From positions 283,094 through 332,097 of the forward strand of contig NZ_QXTJ01000033.1 in assembly GCF_003605735.1 (NCBI RefSeq): a DNA stretch of 49,004 nt, written 5' to 3'. The DNA is from Pseudomonas sp. LS-2 (GTDB taxonomy: Bacteria > Pseudomonadota > Gammaproteobacteria > Pseudomonadales > Pseudomonadaceae). The notes beneath the pieces were generated by a model, which saw nothing but the letters and a program-made list of their open reading frames with translations, made no database searches and was not told the origin of the DNA. Both the position numbers and the translations under genes were made by a program. Shown piece after piece: positions 9,283 through 17,623 of this stretch. Each line of letters opens with the position of its first letter. Within the stretch, counting starts at the first letter, position 1.

Positions 9283-10626
9283 CTAAATTGCGAACTGAAT
9301 CCTGAACGCCGCGCCTCCCAGCACCGAGTCTCCAAGGGTCAGCTGCGCGCCATAGCTTTCGATGATGTCCTTGACCACCGCCAGACCGATCCCCTGCCCC
9401 GGGTTCTTCTCGTCCAGACGCTCGCCCCGCTCCAGAATCCGCGCACGCTGGCTGTGTGGCACGCCAGGGCCGTCGTCTTCGATGCACAACTCATCGCCCA
9501 TGATCGACGGCTGCCAACTCACCCGCACCTCGTCCAGACACAGGCGATACGCGTTTTCCAGCAAGTTGCCGAGCATTTCCAGCAGCGCGCCCTCCTCCAT
9601 CTGCACCTGACAATCGTCCGGCAGATCCAGCTCCACCTTCACCCGCTTGTCGCGATAGACCTTTTCCAGCGTATTGCACAGGCTCTCGACCACCGGCTTC
9701 AATGCGACGTGATGGCGCACCAGACCGCTCTTGCGCAGGCTCGCCCGTTGCAACTGATAGCCGATCTGCTGGCTCATGCGCTCGATCTGCGATTGCAGAA
9801 TGCGCGCCTGCTCAAGGTCTTCGGGGCGTTTGGCGATGTTCTCGCTGACACCTTGAAGCACCGCCAGCGGGGTTTTCAAGCTATGGGCCAGATCGCCCAG
9901 CGAGTCACGATAACGAATGCGCTGCTCACGTTCGCTGCGCAACAGGCGGTTGAGGGAATCGGTCAGGCGCAACAGCTCGCTGGGGTGTTCTTCACTCAGA
10001 CTTTCCCGCGACCCCGCCTCGACCTGGTCCAGTTCATGGCTCATGCCGCGCAACGCGCGCAGGCCCCAGGTCAGACCGACCCACAGCAGAATCAGCAACA
10101 CCAGCAAGGCGCCGCCAAAGCCCAGATAAAGCTTCTCGCGCAGGCCTGAAATGGTTTCCTGATACTCACGCACCGGCTGCAAGGCCACGATGCTGAACGC
10201 CGCATTGCGCCCGCCCAACAGCTTGATTTCCACGTCATAGACGAAGAACTCCTCACCATTGGGCTGACGGATCTTGGCGAACTCACTGCCGCGCCCGTCG
10301 TAGCGCGGCTGGTAATCGATGGCCTGGTCTTCGGTGGCCCGAGAACGCCACACCAACTTGCCGGCGCGGTTATAGATGTAGCCGAGCAAGCGGCTGTCGG
10401 GCAGGCTGAATTGCTCACCGGGCAGCAGGCTCGGCATCAGCAGGCGGTCGTCTTCGACCCGTGCGGCGGAGATCAGCGTGGTGACGTCAGAGGCCAGACG
10501 TTTTTCGATGGAGCTTTCCAGCGCCAGGCTGAAGGCGCTTTGCAGTGCGGGCAACATCAACAGCATGAAAATGACCGCCAGGGTCGCGGCGGCCAGCATC
10601 AATCGAACGCGCAGCGAACGAATCAT
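9283..10626 (-). CDS. phoQ: Sensor histidine kinase PhoQ
   Basis: PhoQ senses low Mg2+ and cationic peptides at the inner membrane and phosphorylates PhoP. The 447-residue protein has an N-terminal membrane segment (about 8-30), a periplasmic domain (31-165), a second membrane segment (about 168-190), a HAMP-like linker, the H-box LAHSLKTPLAVLQG, the N-box NLLENAYRLC, and G-boxes DDGPGVP and GQGIGLAVV. The SLKTP form of the H-box is typical of PhoQ rather than most kinases. Its ATG overlaps the phoP stop by 4 bases (10623-10626), so the two are translationally coupled. Confidence 0.93.
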   Translation of the reverse strand: MIRSLRVRLMLAAATLAVIFMLLMLPALQSAFSLALESSIEKRLASDVTTLISAARVEDDRLLMPSLLPGEQFSLPDSRLLGYIYNRAGKLVWRSRATEDQAIDYQPRYDGRGSEFAKIRQPNGEEFFVYDVEIKLLGGRNAAFSIVALQPVREYQETISGLREKLYLGFGGALLVLLILLWVGLTWGLRALRGMSHELDQVEAGSRESLSEEHPSELLRLTDSLNRLLRSEREQRIRYRDSLGDLAHSLKTPLAVLQGVSENIAKRPEDLEQARILQSQIERMSQQIGYQLQRASLRKSGLVRHHVALKPVVESLCNTLEKVYRDKRVKVELDLPDDCQVQMEEGALLEMLGNLLENAYRLCLDEVRVSWQPSIMGDELCIEDDGPGVPHSQRARILERGERLDEKNPGQGIGLAVVKDIIESYGAQLTLGDSVLGGAAFRIQFAI

Positions 10627-11300
10627 CGACAGCGCTCAGTGAACAGGTAACCCAGCCCGCGCACCGTATCGATCGGCTTGAAGCCGGCCGGACCTTCCAG
10701 CTTGCGCCGCAAACGGCCGACCAGCACCTCGATCACGTTCGGATCGCGCTCGTCGTCATCCGGATACAACTGCTCCATCAGGCGCTCCTTGGGGACCACC
10801 TGCTGATGGTGACGCATGAGGTATTCCAGAATCCGGTACTCATAGGCCGTCAGTGCCAGAGGCTGTTCGTCCAGCGACGCCTGCTTGCGGTTGAGGTCCA
10901 GCAACAGTGGCCCGGCGATGATCGTCGACTGGGTAAAACCGCTGGAACGACGCAGCAAGGCGTTCATGCGCGCCTCGAGCTCTTCGAACTGAAACGGCTT
11001 GACCACGTAATCGTCGGCGCCCGCCGCAAGGCCTTCGACCTTGTCCTGCCAGTTGCCGCGCGCGGTGAGGATCAGGATCGGAAACGCTTTGTTCTGAGCG
11101 CGCAACTGACGTATCAGGTCCAGGCCACCGATCCCCGGCAGCCCCAGATCGATGACCGCCAGATCGTGATTGAACTGACCGGCCTGATACAGCGCCTCCT
11201 CGGCATTGCCCACGGCCTCCACCACATGACCGCTTTCGGTCAGGCGTGTCTGCAAGTGATGGCGCAACAGGGCCTCATCCTCGACAACCAGCAATTTCAT
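10623..11300 (-). CDS. phoP: Response regulator PhoP (OmpR family)
   Basis: A 225-residue regulator with receiver domain (1-115) and winged helix DNA-binding domain (about 125-222). The acidic pocket (VVEDEALLRHH), the phosphoacceptor Asp in LAVIDLGLPGIGG, and Lys in YVVKPFQFEEL are all present. The output domain ends PIDTVRGLGYLFTE. Best read as PhoP because of the PhoQ partner and overlap. It follows a small exported-protein gene by 57 bases, and the five TGAAC repeats upstream of that gene are the likely binding site for autoregulation. Confidence 0.93.
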   Translation of the reverse strand: MKLLVVEDEALLRHHLQTRLTESGHVVEAVGNAEEALYQAGQFNHDLAVIDLGLPGIGGLDLIRQLRAQNKAFPILILTARGNWQDKVEGLAAGADDYVVKPFQFEELEARMNALLRRSSGFTQSTIIAGPLLLDLNRKQASLDEQPLALTAYEYRILEYLMRHHQQVVPKERLMEQLYPDDDERDPNVIEVLVGRLRRKLEGPAGFKPIDTVRGLGYLFTERCR

Positions 11301-11357
11301 GAAGCTCTCCCAGGCACGAACATACCTCTCGATTGGTGATCTCTGGACGCCGACGGC

Positions 11358-11612
11358 TTACAAGCGGTGATGAGCGGGCAGATAACTGTCCGGACTCTGG
11401 CTCAGGCTCGACAACCCTGATGCGTAGGCACCGCTCATCGCGGGGGTCGCGTCAGACAGTTTAGCTGCGCCCGGCAGCATTATTCCCGTGAGTTTTTTGC
11501 TGGTTCGACCCAGGTCGATGCGGGACGCGTCTGCGGTGCTGTCTGCGGCCTGAACAGCGGCACTGCCGCCAAGGAACGCCAAAGCCAGAAAAAACTTGTT
11601 GAACGCCATCAT
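11358..11612 (-). CDS. Small exported protein upstream of phoPQ
   Basis: An 84-residue protein with a signal peptide (MMAFNKFFLALAFLGGSAAVQA, cleavage after AQA expected from VQAADS). The mature part is about 62 residues, polar, with no recognised domain. GGAGGAC lies 8 bases before ATG; a second ATG follows directly. It stands 57 bases in front of phoP on the same strand, in the position that oprH occupies in P. aeruginosa, but it is far too short to be the OprH barrel and has no such pattern. Probably the first gene of the PhoP regulon operon here; function unknown. Confidence 0.7.
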   Translation of the reverse strand: MMAFNKFFLALAFLGGSAAVQAADSTADASRIDLGRTSKKLTGIMLPGAAKLSDATPAMSGAYASGLSSLSQSPDSYLPAHHRL

Positions 11613-11656
11613 GTGCAGGTCCTCCGGCGCCGGGCGCCTTGGTGGGTACGGATCCG

Positions 11657-11723
11657 AGAATACGCAGCAGGCGCTGAACCCCTCCTGAACACGTTCTGAA
11701 CCTGAGCTGAACTTGCTGTGAAC
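11657..11723 (-). promoter_or_regulatory. phoP operon promoter with five TGAAC half-sites (probable PhoP boxes)
   Basis: On the plus strand TGAAC occurs at 11675, 11686, 11697, 11708 and 11719, exactly 11 bp apart each time (GTTCA on the minus strand). OmpR/PhoP-type regulators bind direct half-sites 11 bp apart. A -10-like TATTCT (minus strand, 11657-11662) begins 12 bases beyond the last half-site, the spacing known for PhoP-activated promoters. Confidence 0.7.
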
Positions 11724-11818
11724 ATATACTTACCGCACAGGGTCGGAACTTGAACGGCAGAATCGTCTAGGCTCAGTGCCAGACACGCCTTCGAACAGAC
11801 GACAGAAAGGAGAACACC

Positions 11819-12625
11819 ATGCGGTTACTGCTAGCGTTCACCCTCATGTGCCTGGCGAGCCTTGCCCAGGCCGAAGTAAAAACCCGCACCATCGATTACC
11901 AGAGCGCCGACGGCACCAAACTCGTCGGCTATTACGCCTATGACGACGCCATCAAGGGTCCGCGCCCCGGCATCGTGGTGGTTCACGAGTGGTGGGGCCT
12001 GAACGACTACGCCAAAAAACGCGCCCGGGATCTCGCCGTGCTGGGCTACAGCGCCATGGCCATCGACATGTACGGCGAAGGCAAGAACACCGAGCACCCG
12101 AAAGACGCCATGGCCTTCATGAAAGCCGCCAGCGCAGACAGCGCGGCATCCGCCAAACGCTTTGATGCCGGGATCGAACAGCTGAAAAAACAACCCGAAA
12201 CCAACCCGCAGAAGATCGCGGCCATTGGTTACTGCTTCGGCGGCGGTGTGGTGCTCGATGCCGCACGACGCGGCGAACCACTGGACGCCGTGGTGAGTTT
12301 CCACGGCGCACTGACCACCAAGACCCCAGCCAGGGAGGGCGTGACCAAGACGCCGATGCTGATCGAGCACGGCAACAACGACACCATGGTCACTGCGCAG
12401 AACGTTGCAGACTTCAAGAAGGAAATGGACGCGGCCAAGGCCGACTACAAATTCGTGGGTATCGACGGCGCCAAACACGGTTTCACCAACCCGGACGCCG
12501 ACAAACTCAGCCACGGCGACCACGGCGGGCCTGATATCGGCTACAACCAGACCGCCGACATGAGCTCATGGGCAGACATGAAGGCCTTCCTCAAAGAGCA
12601 GTTCGCGAAGAATTCAACGATGTAA
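11819..12625 (+). CDS. Exported dienelactone hydrolase-family protein
   Basis: A 268-residue alpha/beta hydrolase with a signal peptide (MRLLLAFTLMCLASLAQA, then EVKT). The DLH nucleophile Cys139 lies in IGYCFGGG, followed by the acid region IEHGNNDTMV and the His in GAKHGFTNP, giving a complete Cys-Asp-His triad. Cytoplasmic dienelactone hydrolases open carboxymethylenebutenolide in chlorocatechol breakdown; the exported branch has no agreed substrate. It is divergent from the phoPQ operon and shares its upstream region, so the TGAAC array at 11675-11723 could also affect it. A REP pair follows. Confidence 0.85.
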   Translation: MRLLLAFTLMCLASLAQAEVKTRTIDYQSADGTKLVGYYAYDDAIKGPRPGIVVVHEWWGLNDYAKKRARDLAVLGYSAMAIDMYGEGKNTEHPKDAMAFMKAASADSAASAKRFDAGIEQLKKQPETNPQKIAAIGYCFGGGVVLDAARRGEPLDAVVSFHGALTTKTPAREGVTKTPMLIEHGNNDTMVTAQNVADFKKEMDAAKADYKFVGIDGAKHGFTNPDADKLSHGDHGGPDIGYNQTADMSSWADMKAFLKEQFAKNSTM

Positions 12626-12648
12626 TCCTCCACCAGCGGCTCACATCC

Positions 12649-12739
12649 CGTAGGAGCGCGCTTGCCCGCGATAGCTATCTGTCCGATACGTGGCCTGCGT
12701 CTGACACACCGCAATCGCGGGCAAGCGCGCTCCTACAGG
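12649..12739. repeat. REP inverted pair, class B
   Basis: GTAGGAGCGCGCTTGCCCGC and inverse GCGGGCAAGCGCGCTCCTAC with about 45 bases between. Located after the hydrolase gene. Confidence 0.85.
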
Positions 12740-12796
12740 TTTGCATGGCAGCGTCTCAGGCTGACATCAACCAGCTTTCACGGCAAAATGCCGCCC

Positions 12797-13522
12797 ATGA
12801 CCCATTCCCAAACCCTTCCCAACTGCTGCCCCACCCTCACCGCCCACTGGCCCCTGCCCCAGTTGCTGGAGAACGCAGTATTGGTCAGCACTCGGTTCGA
12901 CCCGCACAAACTCGTCGATGGCGATTTCCAGCGCTGCCTGATCGAGCCACCCGCCAGTATTCAACGCTCGGTCGCCAAACGTCAGACCGAGTTCCTCGCC
13001 GGTCGGCTCTGTGCTCGGGAAGCCATGCGCCTGCTGGATGGGCGCCAGCATGTCCCGATGATCGGCGAGGATCGCGCCCCGGTCTGGCCAACCGACGTCT
13101 GCGGTTCGATCACCCACAGCACCGGCTGGGCAGCGGCCATCGTCGCCAGCAAACAGCATTGGCGCGGGCTGGGGATGGACGTGGAACAGGTGATGACCAG
13201 CGAACGCGCCGCACGACTGGCTGGCGAAATCCTCACAGCCGACGAATTGCAGCGCATGGCCGCAGGGCCAGAGCATCACGTCGCGTTAGGGGTGACGCTG
13301 ACTTTTTCGCTGAAAGAAAGCCTGTTCAAAGCGCTCTACCCCATCGTGCTCAAACGCTTCTACTTCGAAGACGCCGAACTGCTGGAATGGTCGAACAGCG
13401 GCCATGCACGGTTGCGGCTGAAGATCGATCTGTCTGAACAATGGCACAGCGGCAAAGAGCTGGACGCGCAGTTCAGCGTGCGGGATGGGCAGTTGTTGAG
13501 TCTGGTCGCGGTTCCCGCCTGA
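12797..13522 (+). CDS. 4'-phosphopantetheinyl transferase (Sfp/EntD type)
   Basis: This 241-residue enzyme moves phosphopantetheine from CoA to carrier-protein serines of siderophore, polyketide and fatty acid synthases. Motifs: the substrate loop around GSITHSTGWAAA (103-114), the Mg2+ site GMDVEQV (126-132), and FSLKESLFKALYP (about 170-182), the WxxKES/K signature. The EntD-like N-terminus (PQLLENAVLVSTRFDP) suggests the broad-range single PPTase of Pseudomonas (PcpS type). The start at 12797 (MTHSQTLP) is a guess between two close ATGs (12788 and 12797). REP pairs flank it on both sides. Confidence 0.88.
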   Translation: MTHSQTLPNCCPTLTAHWPLPQLLENAVLVSTRFDPHKLVDGDFQRCLIEPPASIQRSVAKRQTEFLAGRLCAREAMRLLDGRQHVPMIGEDRAPVWPTDVCGSITHSTGWAAAIVASKQHWRGLGMDVEQVMTSERAARLAGEILTADELQRMAAGPEHHVALGVTLTFSLKESLFKALYPIVLKRFYFEDAELLEWSNSGHARLRLKIDLSEQWHSGKELDAQFSVRDGQLLSLVAVPA

Positions 13523-13536
13523 ACCCACATCCCTTC

Positions 13537-13624
13537 TAGGAGCGCGCTTGCCCGCGATTGCGCTGCATCAGACGCCCTTTGCATCGCAGATACACCCCAT
13601 CGCGGGCAAGCGCGCTCCTACAGG
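13537..13624. repeat. REP inverted pair, class B
   Basis: TAGGAGCGCGCTTGCCCGCG and inverse CGCGGGCAAGCGCGCTCCTA. It lies in the gap between the convergent PPTase and fhuF genes and reaches the last bases of fhuF. Confidence 0.85.
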
Positions 13625-14325
13625 TCAGTGTCTCTAAGCAACGGACAATGCTCACACCGCCCCACCCATTCCACTCGATAACTCAAACAGCAACTGCGCC
13701 GCTGCCTGACGGACTGCCCATCATCCCCTTCTATATAAGTAACCGCGTTGAACAGCGGATTGCGCCTGCCATCGGGCCGCCGCCGCTCGTGCAACAGAGC
13801 GTATCCAACCTCCAGCGACACGTCGCTTGCCGCCGCCAATTGACGCAGACAGGTTTCCAGATAATCCCCGGCACTGCCCCACAACACGCCCGGCGCCACG
13901 TTGCCATACGCGCTCAAGCGGTTGATCACCTGTTCCAGGTTCTCCAGCAACGGCGCGAAACGCTCGAACGGGGCGCTGGACCGGGACGCCTCAAACGCCG
14001 CACCGTCAAACTTCACACCGTCGAGAAATCCTCGCCCGTGGAGCGCGAAGCCAAGCCGATCCAGCTGTAACGGCCAACTCACGCCATGCACCAGATTCGC
14101 CACGACAATCGGCGGAATCAACTGCATCGCGTAAAACTTCATCCACTGAGACACCAATACCGGCAGTTTCCCGGGCATGAGTTCCGGGCCGTAGACCTGC
14201 AACAACAGCCGATCAAGTGTTTCGCGCTGCAACAGCTCAGGCAGCGCAAACACCGACCGGGCCTCATCGAGCACCAGCGTTCTGGCGAACCCGGCCAGCG
14301 CCCCGGCAAAAAAATCCTGACTCAC
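13618..14325 (-). CDS. fhuF: FhuF-type ferric-siderophore reductase
   Basis: A 235-residue cytoplasmic protein ending in the FhuF 2Fe-2S signature: CC, ten residues, then CEHC (in RRSCCLSYRVEWVGR then CEHCP). The family reduces iron from imported hydroxamate siderophores. The N-terminal part (MSQDFFAGALAGFARTLVLD) and the central MKFYAMQLIPP are typical. Its ATG overlaps the stop of the upstream histidine kinase by 4 bases, so it is the third gene of a regulator-kinase-reductase operon. That arrangement suggests the two-component system controls iron release; no Fur box was seen near 16715. Confidence 0.85.
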   Translation of the reverse strand: MSQDFFAGALAGFARTLVLDEARSVFALPELLQRETLDRLLLQVYGPELMPGKLPVLVSQWMKFYAMQLIPPIVVANLVHGVSWPLQLDRLGFALHGRGFLDGVKFDGAAFEASRSSAPFERFAPLLENLEQVINRLSAYGNVAPGVLWGSAGDYLETCLRQLAAASDVSLEVGYALLHERRRPDGRRNPLFNAVTYIEGDDGQSVRQRRSCCLSYRVEWVGRCEHCPLLRDTDL

Positions 14326-15962
14326 GCCTCCCCCTGTCGACGCGGCCAGGCGAGGCTAAAGCAGGCGCCCCCGAGCGTCTGGCTGCGCCCGATCAACGCA
14401 CGACCGGCGTGCCAGTGAATGATCCGGCGCACAATCGACAATCCCAGGCCATGGCCGCCCGAAGCCCGCGTGCGGCTGTCGTCCAGACGCATGAAAGGCG
14501 TGAAAATCCGCTCCCAGGCGCTTTCCGGCACGCCGGGGCCATCGTCTTCGACATCGATACGGCAGCGGTCCTGACTTAACTGAAATCCGATACGCACCTC
14601 GGATTCAGCATGACGCATCGCATTGCTCACCAGATTCTGCAACGCACGGTGCAGATACCGCGGCTCGGCCTCGACCCACGCCGTCATCTCTTGCGAAGTG
14701 TTCTCGTTCACGGTGATGCAGTCCCCGCGGGTCACCTTGACGCTGGCGCGCAACGGCGCCAGTTCGGCGATGACCTGATCGATCAGGGCGGCGAGGTCGA
14801 TACGCTGGAAATTCAAGGTCGGCGAGCCCTGTTCGAGGCGCGCGTACGTCAGCATCTCGTCCACCAGCTTGTCGAGGTCCTGAATGTCGTTGTCCATGCC
14901 GACCATGTACTTGTGTCGCGCCTCGGGGGTGCTGGCGTCGCCAATCATCTCCAGACCGAAGCGCAGCCGCGCCACCGGCGTGCGCAGCTCGTGGGACACC
15001 GCCCGCACCAGTTCACGCTGAATCGTCAGCGACCGCTGCAAATGCTCGGCCATGCCATTGAACGCGGACGCCAGACGCCCCACCGAATCGGCGCCCGTGG
15101 CTGGCACGCGGGTTTCCAGACTGCCCTGGGCGATTTGCGTGGCCGCGGCTTCCAGCCCGCGCAAGCGATGTTCCAGACGACGGACCAGCAGATAGACCAC
15201 CAGGCCGATAAGGCACAGCCCCAGAAACGCGATCAACACCAACAGCTCCGGCGGGTAGGGATTGAACTGGTACAGCGGGCCAATCTCCAGCACCCACGGC
15301 GTTTCACCCACGCCGGACAAGACTCGGATCGAATCACCGCCCTTGCCCAGCGCCATCACCGTGTCGCCTTCATCGATGCGCCGGCGCTGGTCGTCATCGA
15401 CGTCGGCCTGCTCCAGTTTGATCAGGTGCATGTCGAAGCCGAAACCCTTGCTCAGACGCAGGGTCTCCAGGCGGACTGGCTGCTCGTCGACGGAAAACCG
15501 CACCAGTTCGTCAAGCAGCAGGAAGATCGTCGCCCGGGCCAACTGTTCGCTGATCTGCTGCACCTCGCCGGTCAGCAACAAGGCAGCGCCCGGTTGGTCG
15601 GAAGTCCCCGGCTCGACCTGACGAAACACCCGCGCCGCGTGGGGCCCGGTCTGCTCGACCACCACCTGGCCGCGACTCAGGCGATTGCGCGCCCCGCCAT
15701 CGAGATGCGCCTGCTCGGCGGTTTCCAGCGCCAGCGGGATCCCCAGCAGGCGCTCCCACACCGCCAAGGCCCGTGTGCGTTCGATGGCGTCCATTTGTTT
15801 GAGGTTGTCGCCCATCAGCGTGAATGTGCCGTGGGCCAGTTGCTCGCGGTACTGCTCGCCACGCACCTTGTTCGCCAGATGCAGCGTCAGCACGCCGAGC
15901 AAGGCCACCAACACCAACACGCCGAGCATGCCGCCGTAGATGCGCAGAAAAATGGAGTTCAT
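14322..15962 (-). CDS. Sensor histidine kinase (RstB-like)
   Basis: A 546-residue inner-membrane kinase. Membrane segments lie at about 8-28 and 239-259, with a large periplasmic region of about 210 residues between. HAMP follows (near LEHRLRGLEAAATQIAQGSL), then H-box AVSHELRTPVARLRFGLEMI, N-box NLVSNAMRHA, and G-boxes DDGPGVP and GGHGLGLSIV. Overall plan and the RLRFGLEMI H-box extension resemble RstB. It lies 15 bases after the response regulator and overlaps fhuF by 4 bases. The periplasmic stimulus is unknown. Confidence 0.88.
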   Translation of the reverse strand: MNSIFLRIYGGMLGVLVLVALLGVLTLHLANKVRGEQYREQLAHGTFTLMGDNLKQMDAIERTRALAVWERLLGIPLALETAEQAHLDGGARNRLSRGQVVVEQTGPHAARVFRQVEPGTSDQPGAALLLTGEVQQISEQLARATIFLLLDELVRFSVDEQPVRLETLRLSKGFGFDMHLIKLEQADVDDDQRRRIDEGDTVMALGKGGDSIRVLSGVGETPWVLEIGPLYQFNPYPPELLVLIAFLGLCLIGLVVYLLVRRLEHRLRGLEAAATQIAQGSLETRVPATGADSVGRLASAFNGMAEHLQRSLTIQRELVRAVSHELRTPVARLRFGLEMIGDASTPEARHKYMVGMDNDIQDLDKLVDEMLTYARLEQGSPTLNFQRIDLAALIDQVIAELAPLRASVKVTRGDCITVNENTSQEMTAWVEAEPRYLHRALQNLVSNAMRHAESEVRIGFQLSQDRCRIDVEDDGPGVPESAWERIFTPFMRLDDSRTRASGGHGLGLSIVRRIIHWHAGRALIGRSQTLGGACFSLAWPRRQGEA

Positions 15963-15977
15963 GGCTTTACCATCGGG

Positions 15978-16715
15978 TCAGCCGTTGAGCATGAAGTTGT
16001 TCATGTCCCTGGCGGCTTCCGGCACGAACAGATAACCCTTGCTGCGGATGGTCTTGATCAGGCGTGGATGAATGGGATCGTCGCCGATTCTGGGGCGGAT
16101 TTTCGAGATTCGCACATCGATGGAGCGGTCCTGCCCGTCATAACCGACACCTCGCAGCGCGGTGAAGATCTCCTCGCGGGACAGAATGCGCCCGGCGTTG
16201 GCCACCAGCAGCCACAACAGATCGAATTCGGCGCTGGTCAGATCGATGCTCTGTTCGTTGAGCCACGCCTCGCGCAAGGCGTTGTCCACCACCAACGGGC
16301 CGAATACCAGACGTCGCGCCTCCTGCGTGGGGGCCTCGGCCACTTCGCTGCGCCGCAGCAAGGCATGGATGCGCGCCAGCAGCACGCGGGGGTGCACGGG
16401 TTTGCCGACGTAATCGTCAGCGCCCATGTCCAGGCCCTGGATCTGGTCGCTGTCGTCGGTGCGAGCGGTGAGCATCAGAATCGGGCCGTCATAGCGGTCA
16501 CGCACTTTGCGGCAGATGCTCAAACCGTCCTCGCCGGGCAGCATCAGGTCGAGGATCACCAGATCCGGCTGCTCTTCGATGATCCGATGCACCGCCCGCG
16601 CGCCGTCCCCCTCGAGGCTGACCTGCAAGCCGTTGCTTTCAAGATAGTCGCGAGTCAGTTCGGCCAGCCGCCGATCATCCTCGACGATCATCACCTGCCA
16701 GGGTTCTTGCTGCAC
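15978..16715 (-). CDS. Response regulator, OmpR family (RstA-like)
   Basis: A 245-residue regulator. The receiver holds the acidic pair IVEDDRRLAEL, the phosphoacceptor Asp in LVILDLMLPGEDGL, and Lys in YVGKPVHPRVL. The winged-helix domain contains LTSAEFDLLWLLVANAGRIL and ends near TIRSKGYLFVPE. The receiver-to-kinase match and the next-gene kinase make a two-component pair. It is likely the first gene of the three-gene operon with the kinase and fhuF. The C-terminal tail (AARDMNNFMLNG) is longer than usual. Confidence 0.9.
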   Translation of the reverse strand: MQQEPWQVMIVEDDRRLAELTRDYLESNGLQVSLEGDGARAVHRIIEEQPDLVILDLMLPGEDGLSICRKVRDRYDGPILMLTARTDDSDQIQGLDMGADDYVGKPVHPRVLLARIHALLRRSEVAEAPTQEARRLVFGPLVVDNALREAWLNEQSIDLTSAEFDLLWLLVANAGRILSREEIFTALRGVGYDGQDRSIDVRISKIRPRIGDDPIHPRLIKTIRSKGYLFVPEAARDMNNFMLNG

Positions 16716-16794
16716 GGTCCGTGTCTCCCGAGGTGGTTGTTCTTATTAATAGAGGGGTTGCCGAGTCTGCTTCTGCCGAAAGCGTAGACGCTTA

Positions 16795-16920
16795 GCTTGC
16801 TAGCGATCTGCCGGAACCCGGCAGCAAGATCAGCACACGCGGACAGCCTGACGCACCGAGATTGCAGGTTTCACGACTGCTGCGCAGCCGATCGCCGACA
16901 AGTCGGGCTCCCACGGCCTT
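16795..16920. repeat. REP pair, class C
   Basis: Left arm AGCTTGCTAGCGATCTGCCG, right arm GACAAGTCGGGCTCCCACGG. Degenerate compared with 6346-6487 but with the same outline. Confidence 0.55.
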
Positions 16921-17177
16921 CAGCCAGAATCAGGTACGGATTCACAGGAACCACGCAATAGTAACCACTCCCCCAACATGACACACGACATGCAAAATCG
17001 CCTTGCGTGCCCGCCGCCATCACCCTTGCCAACCCACTTTTATGTGATAGGGTTCGCGCCCGCAAAAAACCGGGCAACTGATTTCTATCCTTCGAAAAAC
17101 AGTGATAGGCGGCCCATCCCAGTAGCCATGCGGCCTACACGCAATTTCCCCAATTCGCACACAAATTACACACAGCT

Positions 17178-17186
17178 TTATCCACA
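17178..17186 (+). promoter_or_regulatory. DnaA box upstream of nrdA
   Basis: Exact TTATCCACA consensus. DnaA is known to regulate nrdAB in E. coli, so it may tie dNTP supply to replication start here. Confidence 0.6.
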
Positions 17187-17623
17187 GGTAACACATTGCA
17201 ATTGGTGTCCCAAACGCATTATCTTGTAGCCCGTCGTTCGAGAAGACCCTACATGTAGGGGTTGAGTCGAAAAACCAAACACAAGTGACAGAGAGATTTC
17301 AAGCATTTTTCTCGTCCATCAAGGGCTGAACCACCTCTGGTTTCCCGCCTGACCGCCCTCACGCGAATGGCAGACAACAAGGCTTCACGATCTGCGCGTA
17401 ACGGTACAAGTGTTGCAACATTAAGTGGGCATTCTGCATCAGATTTTTACAGGGCGACGGGCTTAGAACGGCGCCCTTTTGGACTTCAAAGCCAGGGTCG
17501 GCCTCCTTCAGCCTTCCCATCCGTTTTGAAGTCATTGGACTGACGTTTGTCGGTCAACTGCCTCAAGACGGAACGGTGGACGCCAATGGCGTCCAAATAA
17601 ACATAGAGAACGTGGAGACACCC

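Larger units (their letters stand above)
16716..17623. promoter_or_regulatory. 908-bp control region upstream of nrdA
   Basis: No convincing gene is seen here. It holds a class C REP pair (about 16795-16920). Closer to nrdA there is a perfect DnaA box TTATCCACA at 17178-17186, as known for nrdAB promoters in other gammaproteobacteria. A dyad around ATTGCAAT (17195-17202) and CATTATCTTG (17217-17226) weakly resemble NrdR boxes. A perfect 14-bp palindrome CCCTACATGTAGGG lies at 17247-17260. The DnaA box is a direct match; the NrdR reading is tentative. Confidence 0.55.

Noticed and set aside
14610..16787. Long open frame opposite the histidine kinase and regulator genes (725 codons)
   Set aside because: Antisense shadow of two clear signalling genes; composition rich in His/Gln/Arg with no domain.
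17195..17229. Paired NrdR boxes upstream of nrdA
   Set aside because: The two candidate dyads match the consensus only partly and their centres are about 23 bp apart, not the usual spacing, so they are mentioned only as tentative within the control region.
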